DNA of 45,957 bases from Lingula anatina. Taxonomy: Eukaryota > Brachiopoda > Lingulata > Lingulida > Lingulidae. The notes beneath the pieces are model-generated. The model did no database searches. It worked only from the letters and a program-made list of their open reading frames with translations, and was not told the origin of the DNA. This document shows, piece after piece, positions 1 through 10,509 of the stretch; positions within the stretch are counted from its first letter, which is position 1, and each line of letters begins with the position of its first letter. Position numbers and translations under genes: made by a program. The stretch is taken from contig NW_019775635.1 of the NCBI RefSeq assembly GCF_001039355.2, positions 1,346,742 through 1,392,698 of the forward strand, given 5' to 3'.

Positions 1-187
1 GGAGATGGGATGCAGTTCAACATTAATGAGGTAGGGAGATGGGATACAGCTCAATATTACTGAAGAAGGGAGGCGAGATAGAGTTCAATATTACTGAAGT
101 AGGGAGACGGGATAGAGTTCAACATTACTGAGGAAGGGAGATGGGATACAGTTCAACATTACTGAGGAAGGGAGGCGAGATAGAGTT
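1..187. repeat. 34-base minisatellite, 5.5 units, continuing off the left edge
   Basis: Unit GGAGATGGGATACAGTTCAA plus CATTACTGAGGAAG, with variants, at 1, 35, 69, 103, 137 and 171. It ends 34 bases before exon a of gene 1. Confidence 0.95.
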
Positions 188-221
188 AACAATGGATAAT
201 GGATACAGTGTTTTATTTCAG

Positions 222-416
222 AACACAGCCCCCAACACGTTTGTCACACAGGTGATTGCGTCAGACCCAGACAGTGGGGAGGCGGGCGTGATCACATACC
301 AGTTCCTAAGTGGTGACACTCACCCTGACCATCAGTACTTTAGAATAGGCCCCACTAGTGGACGTATAGTGACCACTGATAAAGTGCTGGACAGGGAGAC
401 CAAGGAGGTCTATGAG
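222..416 (+). CDS. Gene 1 exon a: EC repeat, middle part
   Basis: 195 bases, phase 0 at both ends, acceptor ttttatttcag and donor gtaaga. It codes for a cadherin core with ASDPDSG and VLDRETKEVYE calcium-binding motifs. It follows directly on a 34-base minisatellite. Confidence 0.92.
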
Positions 417-3400
417 GTAAGAAGTTAGTATGTGCTATTAACAACCCCATAGACAGGTGTTTCAGAAGGAGGGTTTCTTTTTTCTGAAAAAGTGGGGCTG
501 AGTTTACCATAAAACCTTCACACACTTAAATCAGTTTTTATGCAGAGTGGACCCTTTTCCACAAAAAGGGAAGTTTGTTTGAACGTCCCCCCCCCCCCCC
601 CCGGCTATGTATACCTTAAGTGCCATTAAGTTTTGATTGTGACAGCTAGTGTTTACAATAAATGTTTAAATATATAGTGAATCTACATTCAGCAGTATTT
701 TGAATGTTCTTGTGTTGATGTATTAAGGATGAGAATGTTGTGTTTGTTTTGTTTATAAAAGGTATTTTGGAATTTTGTGCTTATTATATAACTCCAGTCA
801 ATTAACATATGTTAAAATTAAATCAGTAATATATTTGAAGAAGTTCTTTATTTGTTGAATCAAGCAATGAGTTTAGTTACAAAAGTGTACAATGTATGTG
901 TGCTTGTTTTGCAGCTGATTGTTATAGCTCGAGATAATGGCGTCCCACCCCAGGAAGCCCATCGCCGTCTGCTGGTACGGCTCCGAGATCTGGACGACAA
1001 CCAGCCGACTTTCAGAGATTGCAGGGATGTGAGTGATTTCAATTTTTTTTTGAAAAACACTGAGTCTGTGGCACTGGTATGGTACAGTAGATATCCAGAT
1101 GTTTTCAAAGGACGCAAAATATGTTTAATTGTGCATTTATATCACAATAGACAAAATTTCTAGACATAAGAATTGTTTATGAAAATGAATTTGAGTTACA
1201 TTGTCATTTTGAATGTCACATGATAAATATGTTTTTCTTGTCAGTTATGTCATATTTTACCTGGCAGATAAAAAGTAATAGCAATGTGGTAGAACATGTT
1301 GAAAAACTAAATTTGTTTTGACTTAAATCTTCAGCTGCGAGACCCAGTCACTGTAAGCGTTATGGAGAACCAGCCTCCAGAGACGGAGGTCGCCATAGTT
1401 GAAGGCTGCGATGCTGATCTCAGTCCCAATAATGTCATGGCATACAGGATTACTTGTAAGTGAAGTTCTATTACATCTTCAGAGATGAGGCAGAATATTT
1501 CATTGAAGGGGTTTTGATTTTTAGGATGAAAGCTACAATCTATTTTCCATAAAATGCAATGTTTTTTTTTCTTTAACGAAAAATTGTTATTTTTACTCTT
1601 TTTGTGTAGATATTCCTATCGTAAAATATTTTTTGCTGTTTATATAGACATGTATTATGAGGAATTTTTATTATTCAGGTGGGGACTCTGAAGTCTTCTC
1701 TCTGGACCCCAACTCTGGCAGACTTGCAACAAAGAGAATTTTAGATCGTGAATTGAAAGCCAGCTATGAGCTGTGCATACAAGTCTTGGATCCTTCCCGA
1801 GACACACCTGTGGCTACTAGTGGATCTGCTGTTATCCGGTACATCATTAATGTTCTGGATGAGGATGACGAGCCACCAAGGTTTGATAGAGGGACTGGGA
1901 AGATTGTCACCACAAGTAAGTGATACTTTGGGTGCTCTAAAGATTTAGTATCATTTGTGCATTCTCTAACTGTTTGGTCCAGTACTTCCAGTACTAGTAT
2001 TTCTGCAAACATTGTTTTCTTATTAAATGTCAGTTACAGTCAGTGGTAAAAGTTATGTAACCAACATCTCCATTTCTATACTGGTTAGATTAATACTTGG
2101 TATCAGTGAACATTTGAATATTTTGCTACCGGCAGCTATCTCTATCAAAGTGCACTGCTCCTGTCTTAATAGACATAATACTTCAAAAATGAAATGTGCT
2201 TTTAATTCAGAACATTGTCAGGACAGTATTACATGTACATGTATGATTTGTGTTATGAACACATACAATTAACACATAAAGAACATCAGGCCTGTGCTTA
2301 TTGTCGTAATTACCAATGTAAAAACTATTTCTGTTTCAGCCGTCTTGGATACTGCGCTATACCACAGTGAGGTCACCAAGGTGTATGCACATGACCCAGA
2401 TTTAGTTGGTAAAGACAAGATACTATACAGCATTACGGATATTAATTATGTGAGGAACAAGTACCCACCCAACCGTGATGTCCGGTCAGCTTTCATCATT
2501 GATAAGAACACTGGAATGATCAGAACTAACTTTTCTCAATTCACCGATTTCATCAATGGCTTCTTCAACATTTCTGTACAGGTCAGAGATGCCAAGAACA
2601 GGAGAGACACTGCCCAAGTTTTGGTATGTTATTTTTCATGTTTTATAGATGGCTTTAATTAGGAGACAGTGGTAATACAGATATTATTGATTTATTGTGA
2701 AATTATTATTGCCAATATTACCTTGGTCCTTCATTAGCCTCAGTTGAAATCTGCAGAAGTGTTCAATTAGTTAACGAATTGTTGTTTATTACTTAGTAAA
2801 ATCTTGTAATGAGAATGAACTGTGTTTTCAGGTTTATGTTATCAAGGACTACGAGAAGCTGAAGTTTGTGTTTGATGAAGATCCCAATAAAGTCAAAGAC
2901 AAACTGGATGATTTCCTCAAGTATGTTCACTAATTTATACTAGCGCTCTTCAGAAAACTCGAAAAACAATCAAAGCAGTGCATTCTATATAAAATGACGT
3001 AGTTATGCAAGCAGGAACTTTTGACATATAATTTTTAACATAATAGCAGCCATGACTGTATATATGTGAAATTCTCAACATTTATAGTTTGATAATGAAG
3101 CAAAGTTTTTTTCCAGAGAACTTGTCCCAATCGTTGGGTTTGAGGTGAAACCAGATGACATTTCCCACCATGTTGATGAAAATGGCAACATTAATGCCAA
3201 CAAGTAAGTGCTGCCACCTGTTGTAATGAAGATGTAGGGATGTATACAAGTACACATAACTTAAAAATACTACTTGTTTGATCATGTGATATGGGTCTTT
3301 ATTAACCTGCAGTGAGCCATTCCCATCCATATGTCAGCCTCGATTTTGACATCCAACAGCTGTAATTTTGTCTTTGTATAAGTCCCAAAATGAGGCAAAC

Positions 3401-6400
3401 ACATGATATGAGTCCATATCTAATGATTAACAGAGACAAATAACTTCAGAAGAACAGACAGTGATATACAGTGTGGAAATATACCAAGCTCTTATTAAAC
3501 AGACAAATAACAAGATTTTTTTCATTGAATGATAAAATCATTGTGAATTGTACATGAACTTGAATAGCATTAGCAGCATGAACTACAGTATATAATAGCT
3601 ATAATAGCAACATAAAAAAGTTAATGTCGACTGATATTTGTCTTTTCCAGAACTGATGTATGTTTTCATGCTGTGAAAGGGTCAGAGGTCAAGCCAAAAC
3701 ATCAGACCAGAAAGGAACTACAAAATAGTCAAAACTACGAGCTGCAGAGGTTATATGCCCTGAATGGGGTCTCAGGGGTCGAGGTAAGAGGTTGTGTGTG
3801 TGTGGGGGGGGAGGAGGCGAGGTAAGTGGGTTGTCAGACTGCTTTTCCAGAAAACCACAGTGATTATCAATGATGTTGGGGATAATACAATAGATCAATA
3901 ATATTATAAATTTATTCTCATATCTGTTCCAGAAAATTAAGGAATTGCTCAATATATTATTTATTTATTAGATATAATATGCTCTGTCAAAAATTGACGG
4001 AAATAAACAACACAGAAACAATAAAGGTTATTGTAAATATTATTAATTCTGTGTCTTTCCTCTCTAGAACTGTGTGAATCCCACAGCCCTGGCCCAGACC
4101 ACAAATTTTGGGGGTTACAGCTGGCTCTGGTGGCTGCTAGTGGCCCTGGCTGCCCTCCTGATACTTCTGGCCATTATAGGTATCATCCTTCTCTGCTGCT
4201 GCTGGAACAGGTGAGATGTTTTCTTTATTGTCAGCTGGGAACATTCAGAATGAGTCATGTTGACCTACAGTGTAGCTAATGTGGTATACCTTTTGTGTTC
4301 AGTGTGATTGGCCTTATATTTACTGAGCATGACGTGTTATTTGAGCCCAATATTCTGCATGTAACCTGATTCAGGAATTCTTGGTGATTGGCCTGAATAT
4401 AGCTTGGTGATTGGTGATTGAGCTGTTTTAATCTTGGTGATTGGTGATTAAGGGGGTATTCCCTACCCTCGCTAATGACTCCCAGCATTGAGTAGAATAC
4501 AGAGAAGCTGGTGATTATATACAAGTATGTTGAAACTGGAAGAGATTTGTTGGTCTGTTAATCTGATTGTATTCAGCAAGAGTCCCTGTGCAGTAAGTAC
4601 ACATTAGCACAGGTTGACATAACTCATTCTGAATGTTCCTAACTAAGGTACAGGTGTTGAGAGTTAGTGAAGGTATCTCCAGTAAAAGTGTGTGTATTCT
4701 GCATTGTTTTTGTTTACTAATTAAATGTATGCATTGTCATCATCATGGTCATCATCTCTGATAAAAGGACATCTCCTCTTTACATGTACAGTGTCATGTT
4801 AAACTGTGCTTTCATTGCACAAAATAAATACTGAGAAAACTAATGCCTAAATGTGGCCATTTTTTTCTTTGACTAGAGGGTATTATATTTTTTAATATAA
4901 GCACTGAAATGTCATAAAACTAAACATCAAATCTTTCCTCTTTCAGCTATCAGAAAGCTGCAGGTGCTCCATGTAAGTAATAAAACCAGTTGATGTAACC
5001 TAAAGATAATTAGTTTTTAGATAAAACAATGTTGTGATTGTTGCTTTAAAAGCTTTTTATTTAAATTCAAGTAGCAGAACTAATTTTATTTTGTGTTTGA
5101 AATGAAATATTGAGCTGTGCTTCAAATATTTTAATTGCCTTTCCTCATATTTCAGACATTCCAGAGGCCACGTAAGTAGTACATATTTTTTTTTCATCAT
5201 TAAGTTCACATCCAATGTTTGGTTAATCTGTTGATGGCAATGAATTCCACAACCAGATATAACATGAAGCTTAAAAATGTACTCTACCAATACACAGACT
5301 CGGATCTCTATACTGCCAGTGAAAATTACAGATAGTTATAAAACAAAGCTGTGGAAGAAGAGACATATGTTACTGCTATATAAGCCCACTTCGTTAGGCT
5401 CAGATGGAGGCATTTCCCAGGCAAATTACTGTGCATTACTTTTTACTTTCATTGATATTAGTAATTGGCACTATTTCTTGTATCTTTACCCCCCCCCCCC
5501 CTTGACAACCTGCACCCCCATCACCCCCAGACCCCTACCACCTTACACCCACAGCCATTCTACAGCCCTTGTTAACCCAAACTGTACCACCCTATACCTG
5601 TCACCACCCTCTACCCCCCCACCCCCCCCCACCCTTCTCCCCCCTTGCTCCAAAACTCCCCTTCAGACTACTCAACCTTGTCTCAACAATCCATATTCAG
5701 ATTTATTTATTTAATTTCCTGCTTATCCTGAGAGTTAAACATATGCTTGTCTATGCTTTTCCAGAAATCCTGTTCTTTACAGGCAAGTATCCCTTAAAAA
5801 TGAGTGCCACTTTTGTGTTTTATCTGTTATTTTTATTGCATTAGTGATATGCGTGCCACTTTTGTGTTTTATCTGTTATTTTTATTGCATCAGTGATTGC
5901 AAGCACAGCTTTGATTGTGTTGTGTTTGGGTTTGTTCACAATAAATTTATTTACCTAGCTACTGAGTAGTACTGTGCATTTACTCCACAGGAACTCTCGC
6001 TGAATGCAGTCAGATTAACAGACTGACACACCTACTGTTTTCAGTGACTTGTACCAGTATCAGGGGCGGATTTAGGCCGTCTTCTGGGTCTTCCGGAAGA
6101 CGGTCAGATTTTCAAGTTTACATTGATGGGTATCCAATTTTTCATGTTGGAAGACGGTCAAAATTGAAGGATGAATCAACAAAGATAATTTGGAAGACTG
6201 TCAGTAAATAGCTCTGGATCCGCCCCTGAGTATGATGACCAATTTTCTCTGTACTCTATCCAATGTCAGGAGGTGTTTTAATCTGTTAATCTGATTGCAT
6301 TCAGCAAGAGTCCCCATGGAGTTAGTGTGGAGTAGCTAGGTTAATAAATTCATAGTGAACAGGTCCTATGTCCCCACACTACCCACTGTGTGTATTCAAG

Positions 6401-7180
6401 TATAACCTAGATGTGTGCACACCTTTAGATTTATGTGCTATTATTCTGTTTACTTTTCATGCATATGTAGAAAAGTTTAGAGATATAGATACTAACAGAT
6501 TTCATGAGCACATTTTAGTTTTGATTGCTTTTGATGTTTTTCTACCTATTTGTTCAATAAGTCCATCTGAGCACTGTTATTCCTAAGCCTTGCCAAAGCT
6601 TCATAAAGTGACTTGTTTTAATATGCAAATCATGTCTGTGTAATGAAGATAAATGACAGTGTTTAATTTAGAATATTTGTCACCGTGCTGAATCGTAGCA
6701 CTTGTAAAGAGACCCAAATGACAGCTCTGCTGCAAGGCTGTTAAACTTCAGCCAAATACTCTTAAGTCTCTATAGTAACACTGGAAGGAAACTCTTTGCA
6801 AATCACTGCCCTTGAATTAGAATAACAAGTTCAACTGATATATTGATCGATGCATTCATTGACATATCAGTTAATATTAATTCCTTAATTCATATCAATT
6901 AATGTGTTTGTAATTTTTTTAGATTTGAAAGGTATATTGTGTTGGATTATGCAGGCATGAAAATTGGAATATTTATTCCAAAAATTGATGAAAGAATGTT
7001 AGAAGTCACAAAAAATGAAGTCAGTATAAATTTAAAAGATGTACAACTTTTGTAAATATCAATAATAATTTTTTTTTTGTATTTTCTAGCAGAGAGATGG
7101 AATGGCAAGAAGGTACTATGAGCTATACTGACCCTGGCCCTGGAGGGTACGGCAACTACACCTACCAAGTCCAGTTCTAG
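222..7180 (+). CDS. Gene 1: 3' end of a cadherin-23-like gene (13 exons, 517 visible codons plus stop)
   Basis: Calcium-dependent adhesion protein of the plasma membrane. The joined exons are open and all phases agree. Visible order: an EC repeat lacking its first strand (residues 1-97; DPD, DRE and a DLDDNQP linker), a second EC (98-215; DRE, linker DEDDEPP), a last EC (216-320), a membrane-adjacent domain (about 320-420, starting VYVIKDYEKLKFVF), a transmembrane helix (about 439-465, ending in CCC) and a tail of about 50 residues ending YQVQF. The membrane-adjacent domain and the tail motif NPVLY align with human CDH23 as I recall it (VYLLRD..., NPVWL), more than with classical cadherins. 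The tail is far shorter than vertebrate CDH23 (over 250 residues). The 5' part lies outside the window. Introns carry MITEs. CDH23/PCDH15-type cadherin is the family call; orthology to CDH23 is inference. The span includes introns. Confidence 0.85.
589..602. repeat. Poly-C run in intron a of gene 1
   Basis: 14 consecutive C. A further C-rich stretch lies at 5490-5660 in intron k. Confidence 0.9.
915..1028 (+). CDS. Gene 1 exon b: end of the EC repeat and linker
   Basis: 114 bases, phase 0/0, donor gtgagt. LIVIARDNGVPPQ continues the last strands and RLRDLDDNQPTF is the inter-repeat linker, with D in place of the usual N in DxNDN. Confidence 0.92.
1335..1455 (+). CDS. Gene 1 exon c: start of the next EC repeat
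   Basis: 121 bases, enters in phase 0 and leaves in phase 1, acceptor atcttcag and donor gtaagt. VSVMENQPPETEVAIVEGCDAD holds the PE-like ME motif and a D-A-D calcium motif. Confidence 0.9.
1679..1915 (+). CDS. Gene 1 exon d: EC repeat core and linker
   Basis: 237 bases, phase 1 in and phase 1 out. FSLDPNSGRL, ILDRELKASYEL and the linker VLDEDDEPPRF are typical EC motifs. The donor is gtaagt. Confidence 0.93.
2340..2623 (+). CDS. Gene 1 exon e: last EC repeat
   Basis: 284 bases, phase 1 in and 0 out. AHDPDLVGKD, FIIDKNTGMIRTN and ISVQVRDAKNRR mark an EC fold. The DRE motif is lost (FSQFTDF), as expected for a membrane-proximal repeat without a full downstream calcium site. Confidence 0.92.
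2832..2920 (+). CDS. Gene 1 exon f: membrane-adjacent domain, part 1
   Basis: 89 bases, phase 0 in and 2 out, donor gtatgt. VYVIKDYEKLKFVFDEDPNK aligns with the start of the region after the last EC of CDH23. Confidence 0.9.
3117..3203 (+). CDS. Gene 1 exon g: membrane-adjacent domain, part 2
   Basis: 87 bases, phase 2/2, acceptor ttttttccag and donor gtaagt. Encodes ELVPIVGFEVKPDDISHHVD and ENGNINANK, matching the HVDxxGRVN-type segment of CDH23. Confidence 0.9.
3651..3783 (+). CDS. Gene 1 exon h: membrane-adjacent domain, part 3
   Basis: 133 bases, phase 2 in and 0 out, donor gtaaga. TDVCFHAVKG continues the domain; ELQRLYALNG resembles the LRNLFRxYN end of the CDH23 domain. Confidence 0.88.
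4068..4210 (+). CDS. Gene 1 exon i: transmembrane segment
   Basis: 143 bases, phase 0 in and 2 out. About 27 hydrophobic residues starting at WLWWLLVALAALLILLAI and ending LLCCCWN form a single-pass helix. The three cysteines at the inner face are candidate palmitoylation sites (inference). Confidence 0.94.
4238..4639. mobile_element. MITE, GGAACATTCAGAAT family
   Basis: Inverted ends GGAACATTCAGAATGAGTCA and its inverted partner (TAACTCATTCTGAATGTTCC) extend imperfectly to about 50 bases. 402 bases, in the intron after the transmembrane exon. It shares a subterminal block (CTGTTAATCTGATTG...TTCAGCAAGAGTCCC) with the element at 5933-6361. Confidence 0.9.
4947..4972 (+). CDS. Gene 1 exon j: 26-base microexon of the tail
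   Basis: Phase 2 in and 1 out. Codes for SYQKAAGAP. Acceptor tcctctttcag and donor gtaagt are both strong. Confidence 0.8.
5156..5171 (+). CDS. Gene 1 exon k: 16-base microexon of the tail
   Basis: Phase 1 in and 2 out. Codes for YIPEAT. Acceptor catatttcag, donor gtaagt. Together with exon j it is 42 bases, so skipping both keeps the frame. Confidence 0.72.
5765..5782 (+). CDS. Gene 1 exon l: 18-base microexon with a GC donor
   Basis: Phase 2/2, codes for NPVLY. Acceptor ctatgcttttccag; the donor is gcaagt, so this would be a GC-AG intron. The length is a multiple of three, so it could be a cassette. The NPV motif is also present in the CDH23 tail. Confidence 0.68.
5804..5901. repeat. Two-copy 49-base tandem duplication
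   Basis: GTGCCACTTTTGTGTTTTAT...GCATTAGTGAT is repeated at 5853 with one or two changes, directly after the GC donor of exon l. Confidence 0.9.
5933..6361. mobile_element. Outer MITE of a nested pair
   Basis: Long imperfect inverted ends: TGTTCACAATAAATTTATTT ... GCTGAATGCAGTCAGATTAACAG (the last 20 bases begin at GAATGC) against their inverted copies ending at 6361 (TTCATAGTGAACA). Interrupted by the element at 6061-6228. Confidence 0.88.
6061..6228. mobile_element. hAT-like MITE inserted in another MITE
   Basis: Ends CAGGGGCGGAT and ATCCGCCCCTG are inverted copies. The 5-base target duplication AGTAT flanks both sides (6056-6060, 6229-6233). 168 bases, with internal GGAAGAC(G/T)GTCA repeats. 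Confidence 0.88.
7090..7180 (+). CDS. Gene 1 exon m: terminal coding exon with stop
   Basis: Phase 2 in. Codes for REMEWQEGTMSYTDPGPGGY then GNYTYQVQF and a TAG stop at 7178-7180. The acceptor is a NAGNAG site (tagcag), so the exon can also start at 7093 with one residue less. The end V-Q-F fits a class II PDZ ligand (inference). Confidence 0.85.
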
Positions 7181-8148
7181 GACACCAACATCTCCATAAT
7201 ACTTTTCTTTAACTTTAAACTAACTAATTGGTGCTATGAACAGATGAGACACAGTCTTCCTGCAGTGCAATGTGACAACTGGATGAGGTACATTGGAGTT
7301 GTGAAGATTTTGGGAGTGACAGACCACATATGAGATTTATTTTTGTTTTACTCATGGCTGTCACAGGTTTTGACATAAAGATTTTATGATAAAAAAGGCA
7401 ATTGTGTATATTACACTTGTTGATAGTGCACTTTTCCACCACTAGTGAAATCAAATATATATTTTTCAACTTCTAGATTATTCATGAATTTTCAGCTCCT
7501 ACATATGCTGTATAAATTCTGTATCAAAAGCTGCTCTTAGTTAAACAACTGAATTTATTTGACAGAAGTGTCACTTAAAGAGCAATTATGTGCCATACGC
7601 TATCTTATTAATTATTTTTCATATCTCACTTTCTTTGTGATCACTGATAATAATATTAGTACCTCATCATGTTATCAGTTGTCGTTAATCTCTATTGGAT
7701 ATGTGACAACAGTACAATTCCCATTGTTTTTGTAATTTTGAAGTGTTGAAAAACACTCTTAATTTTCATATATCCCTTGTAGGCAAAAAAATGACAATAG
7801 AACAATGTAAAACTTATTATAATTTATTGTTAAAACAGTGTGTAATCGTTGCTCATTTATAACACCTCAAGAGATCATATGATGTATAAANTTAGGCTAA
7901 AGGGATCTGGGGAACTTGACACATATAGTAAAGCTACTTTTTATACTCGCCCAAAAGTGCATGGAAAGAAGAGCCTAGCTCATATGTCCCAGTAATACTC
8001 AAATTTGACCTTAGGTTTAGTCATCACTATTATTACTATTGTGTATCATGCTGCCATTGTTATTCTAATAACCCTGATGTTTGGGTGCCATCCACTCACT
8101 GTAAGCAACTGACTTGGCGAGTGGATCAAACCTAACACACCGTGTGAT

Positions 8149-8154
8149 AATAAA
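8149..8154 (+). promoter_or_regulatory. Candidate poly(A) signal AATAAA
   Basis: Canonical hexamer about 970 bases after the gene 1 stop codon. A second one lies at 8329-8334. Confidence 0.4.
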
Positions 8155-8190
8155 ATGCTTAATTCACATGTATTCTATGTAATTGTGCTG

Positions 8191-8222
<32 letters not shown>
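8191..8222. repeat. CTAT tetranucleotide microsatellite
   Basis: Uninterrupted ctat units followed by a ttta-rich stretch. Confidence 0.9.
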
Positions 8223-8597
8223 ATTTATTTATTTATTTTTTTTTTTTATTTGATGTAGTATGACGTATTCAATCTCCTATTCAGTCCATCATCTGATAAT
8301 TGTACATTATATGTGAAGGTGTTTATCAATAAAGAAGTCGGTATTTTTTATTTCGTTTTTTCGATAAATACACCCTACGTTTAAAAGAGTATGTTGAAAT
8401 GTGGCGCAGTTCTATTTATTTACACTGCACTGCCACCAGTGAACGGACACCTGTTAAATATCTCACAACATATTTATACTCTATCCGTACACTGTACACT
8501 GACGAACTGCTTACAATTAAGCAAGTGGCATGGTCACATGGCTTCATTAGAGGACTGCAGAAGGATATTAATAACTTTAACACTTAAGTCTACGCAC

Positions 8598-8676
8598 CAT
8601 CCTTTGACGCAGAGTTTTCACCAACTTCGTTCTCGTCGTCCATAAATTTTCCGTCTGCTTGATCTTCGTCTGCCAT
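8598..8676 (-). CDS. Possible first coding exon of an unidentified minus-strand gene
   Basis: Read on the minus strand from 8676, ATG opens 26 codons of acidic, low-hydrophobicity protein (MADEDQADGKFMDDENEVGE...) and reaches a splice-donor-like GATG/GTGCGT at 8598, leaving phase 1. Codon use is more balanced than in the surrounding AT-rich DNA. Just upstream lie an ETS-type and an NRF1-type site, the usual equipment of housekeeping promoters. Acidic N-termini of this kind occur in hnRNP-type RNA-binding proteins, but the protein cannot be identified. I found no second exon to the left, where gene 1 lies on the other strand. It could be a true gene overlapping gene 1 antisense, or a displaced promoter-exon fragment. 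Confidence 0.4.
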
Positions 8677-8690
8677 TTCGACTGATGTTT

Positions 8691-8718
8691 ACTTCCTGTT
8701 TATTACTGGGCATGCGCA
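8691..8718 (-). promoter_or_regulatory. NRF1-like and ETS-like sites of a putative minus-strand promoter
   Basis: GGGCATGCGCA (8708-8718) resembles the NRF1 palindrome and AACAGGAAGT on the minus strand (8691-8700) is an ETS core. Both lie within 45 bases upstream of the minus-strand ATG at 8676. Confidence 0.4.
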
Positions 8719-9037
8719 CTTCTGCTGTCACATCTAACACAGTTGGATGAGCTATGTTTTTTTTTTTTCATATAATATTTCAAAATGTCTAATTACTCAC
8801 TTAAAAAAGTAAATTGTTGTGTTGAAAACTACAAGGACTAGTCTTGAAAAAGGAGGTTATTTTGTTTTCTGAGCTATTCATTATGCATGGCAGTGATTTC
8901 TTGTGCAATGATAGATGCATATTTGCATGTAGGCCTACAAGAGTGGTTTGTCTAGTCCACTGTGTATGCTTTATATAATTTATAATTGCTCAGATACATT
9001 CTGGAAAAAAATTAAAAAATGCCTATGAACAAAATAA

Positions 9038-9040
<3 letters not shown>

Positions 9041-9068
<28 letters not shown>

Positions 9069-9070
9069 AA
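9041..9070. repeat. AATA tetranucleotide microsatellite
   Basis: Repeated aata units, trailing into an A-rich stretch to about 9080. Confidence 0.85.
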
Positions 9071-9837
9071 ATAAAAATAACAATTACTAGATTTATCTGT
9101 TATCACACAAAATTCAAAAAGGGACATATTCATTAAATTACTCCCTTATTTTCGATCGTAGCACCATCTCACATTCTCCAATGGATCTAGTTTCTTTTTA
9201 TTAAATAAGAAAATCTGCAACTTGTCAGTAAGCGAGTATGGTGTCTAACGTCTAAGAAAATGTCTAGAATGTTTATTTCAAATAAATCAATAAATCGAGG
9301 AAGCTTCGAGCTACTTTCATGGTGTAGCCAGGTTTTATTTTTTTATTTTATTTTATTTTTTTTTTTTGGAAAAAAAAACAAACTTTGTTACGTCTTATGG
9401 TGCAGATCATTATTTTTAGTTGTTTGACTTTTTTCCAATATTTTAGCCATTAATGAATTCCTCAGTTCAGTTACATCAATTATAAGCAAGACGATATACA
9501 TGTAGGTCTAGTGATAGGGCGCAGTCAAATATTTTACGCGAAAAACGGCAAACTGCACCCTCAAGAAAAATAATTTTCAAAGCCTTCGTTAAGCTTTACC
9601 AAGCACTGTGAAAAAAACTGAATTAGAGGACAAAATTTGTCAGTGATGTACGCATGCATCTCGTAATACCCTTTTAACGCAGTCTAAATTTATTTATTTA
9701 CGACCCCCCTTCGATTTCTGAAAAAAATTACACCAATGGTCCCCTCATGAAATTAAAATTTCGACTAGTTGAATCATAATTTTAACCTTACCAAATGGCA
9801 CCGTTCGCCCTCTTAATATACCAAAATATTCCGGGAC

Positions 9838-9937
9838 ACTTCAGCGGGCTCCGAGCCCCACGCCAAAGGGGGGAGGGGTCGGCTTCGCATCCGCGGACCC
9901 CCCTTCCCCCCATCACATCATCCTGGATTCGCCCCTA
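9838..9937. mobile_element. Right-end fragment of a hAT-like non-autonomous element
   Basis: The stretch ends in CATCCTGGATTCGCCCCTA, the reverse complement of the CAGGGGCGGATCCAGG-type terminus seen elsewhere in the window. It is preceded by GC-rich sequence unlike the flanks. No matching left end was found. Confidence 0.45.
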
Positions 9938-10452
9938 TTTTAATAACCCAATCTTATATTCGGGGTTATAATATCCAGTTGTCAGAATTTTACACATGGT
10001 AATAACCACTCATTTCTTAGGCTGCTATAAAAGGGGATCATTAAGATTTTCCCTTATCTGCTTAGATAATTGCGGAATTAACACATCATGTTATGAGGTA
10101 ATGCTCTCACATCAAAAGTACATCAGGGCAAGGAGTTATAACAGACTGTTATACTCCTTGATCAGGGGAACACATTTACTCGAGCTGATGGCGTTACAGC
10201 AGCAATTTTGGGGTGAAAACTCTCTTTAGGTTATACATTTCAACAGATCAGAGCTCCCTCACCTGGAGATCTTTCAATGCCGTTTCATAGTAGGCCTATT
10301 TTTTTATCATAATTATTTCTGTAGGCCCTAACCTGGTGTCAGGAAATTTTCCTGAAAAGCTGACTTAATTTTGATTTTTATCAGTCAAAATGCGAAATAT
10401 AGGGCCTATGCATTTGTTTAACAGAATAGGCCCAGCATATTACAACAACTAC

Positions 10453-10508
<56 letters not shown>
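10453..10508. repeat. AAT trinucleotide microsatellite
   Basis: About 19 uninterrupted aat/taa units. Confidence 0.95.

Positions 10509-10509
<1 letters not shown>

Larger units (their letters stand above)
7181..8350 (+). other. Gene 1 3' UTR region
   Basis: AT-rich, no open frame of note. It holds one undetermined base (7891), AATAAA signals at 8149-8154 and 8329-8334, and a CTAT microsatellite. The true cleavage site cannot be fixed from sequence. Confidence 0.5.

Noticed and set aside
5277-5714. Open frame of 145 codons rich in proline and threonine
   Set aside because: It lies in an intron of gene 1 over C-rich simple sequence; not continuous with the tail exons.
8391-8645. Plus-strand frame of 84 codons after the gene 1 3' UTR
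   Set aside because: Antisense to the more convincing minus-strand exon for part of its length; no domain recognised.
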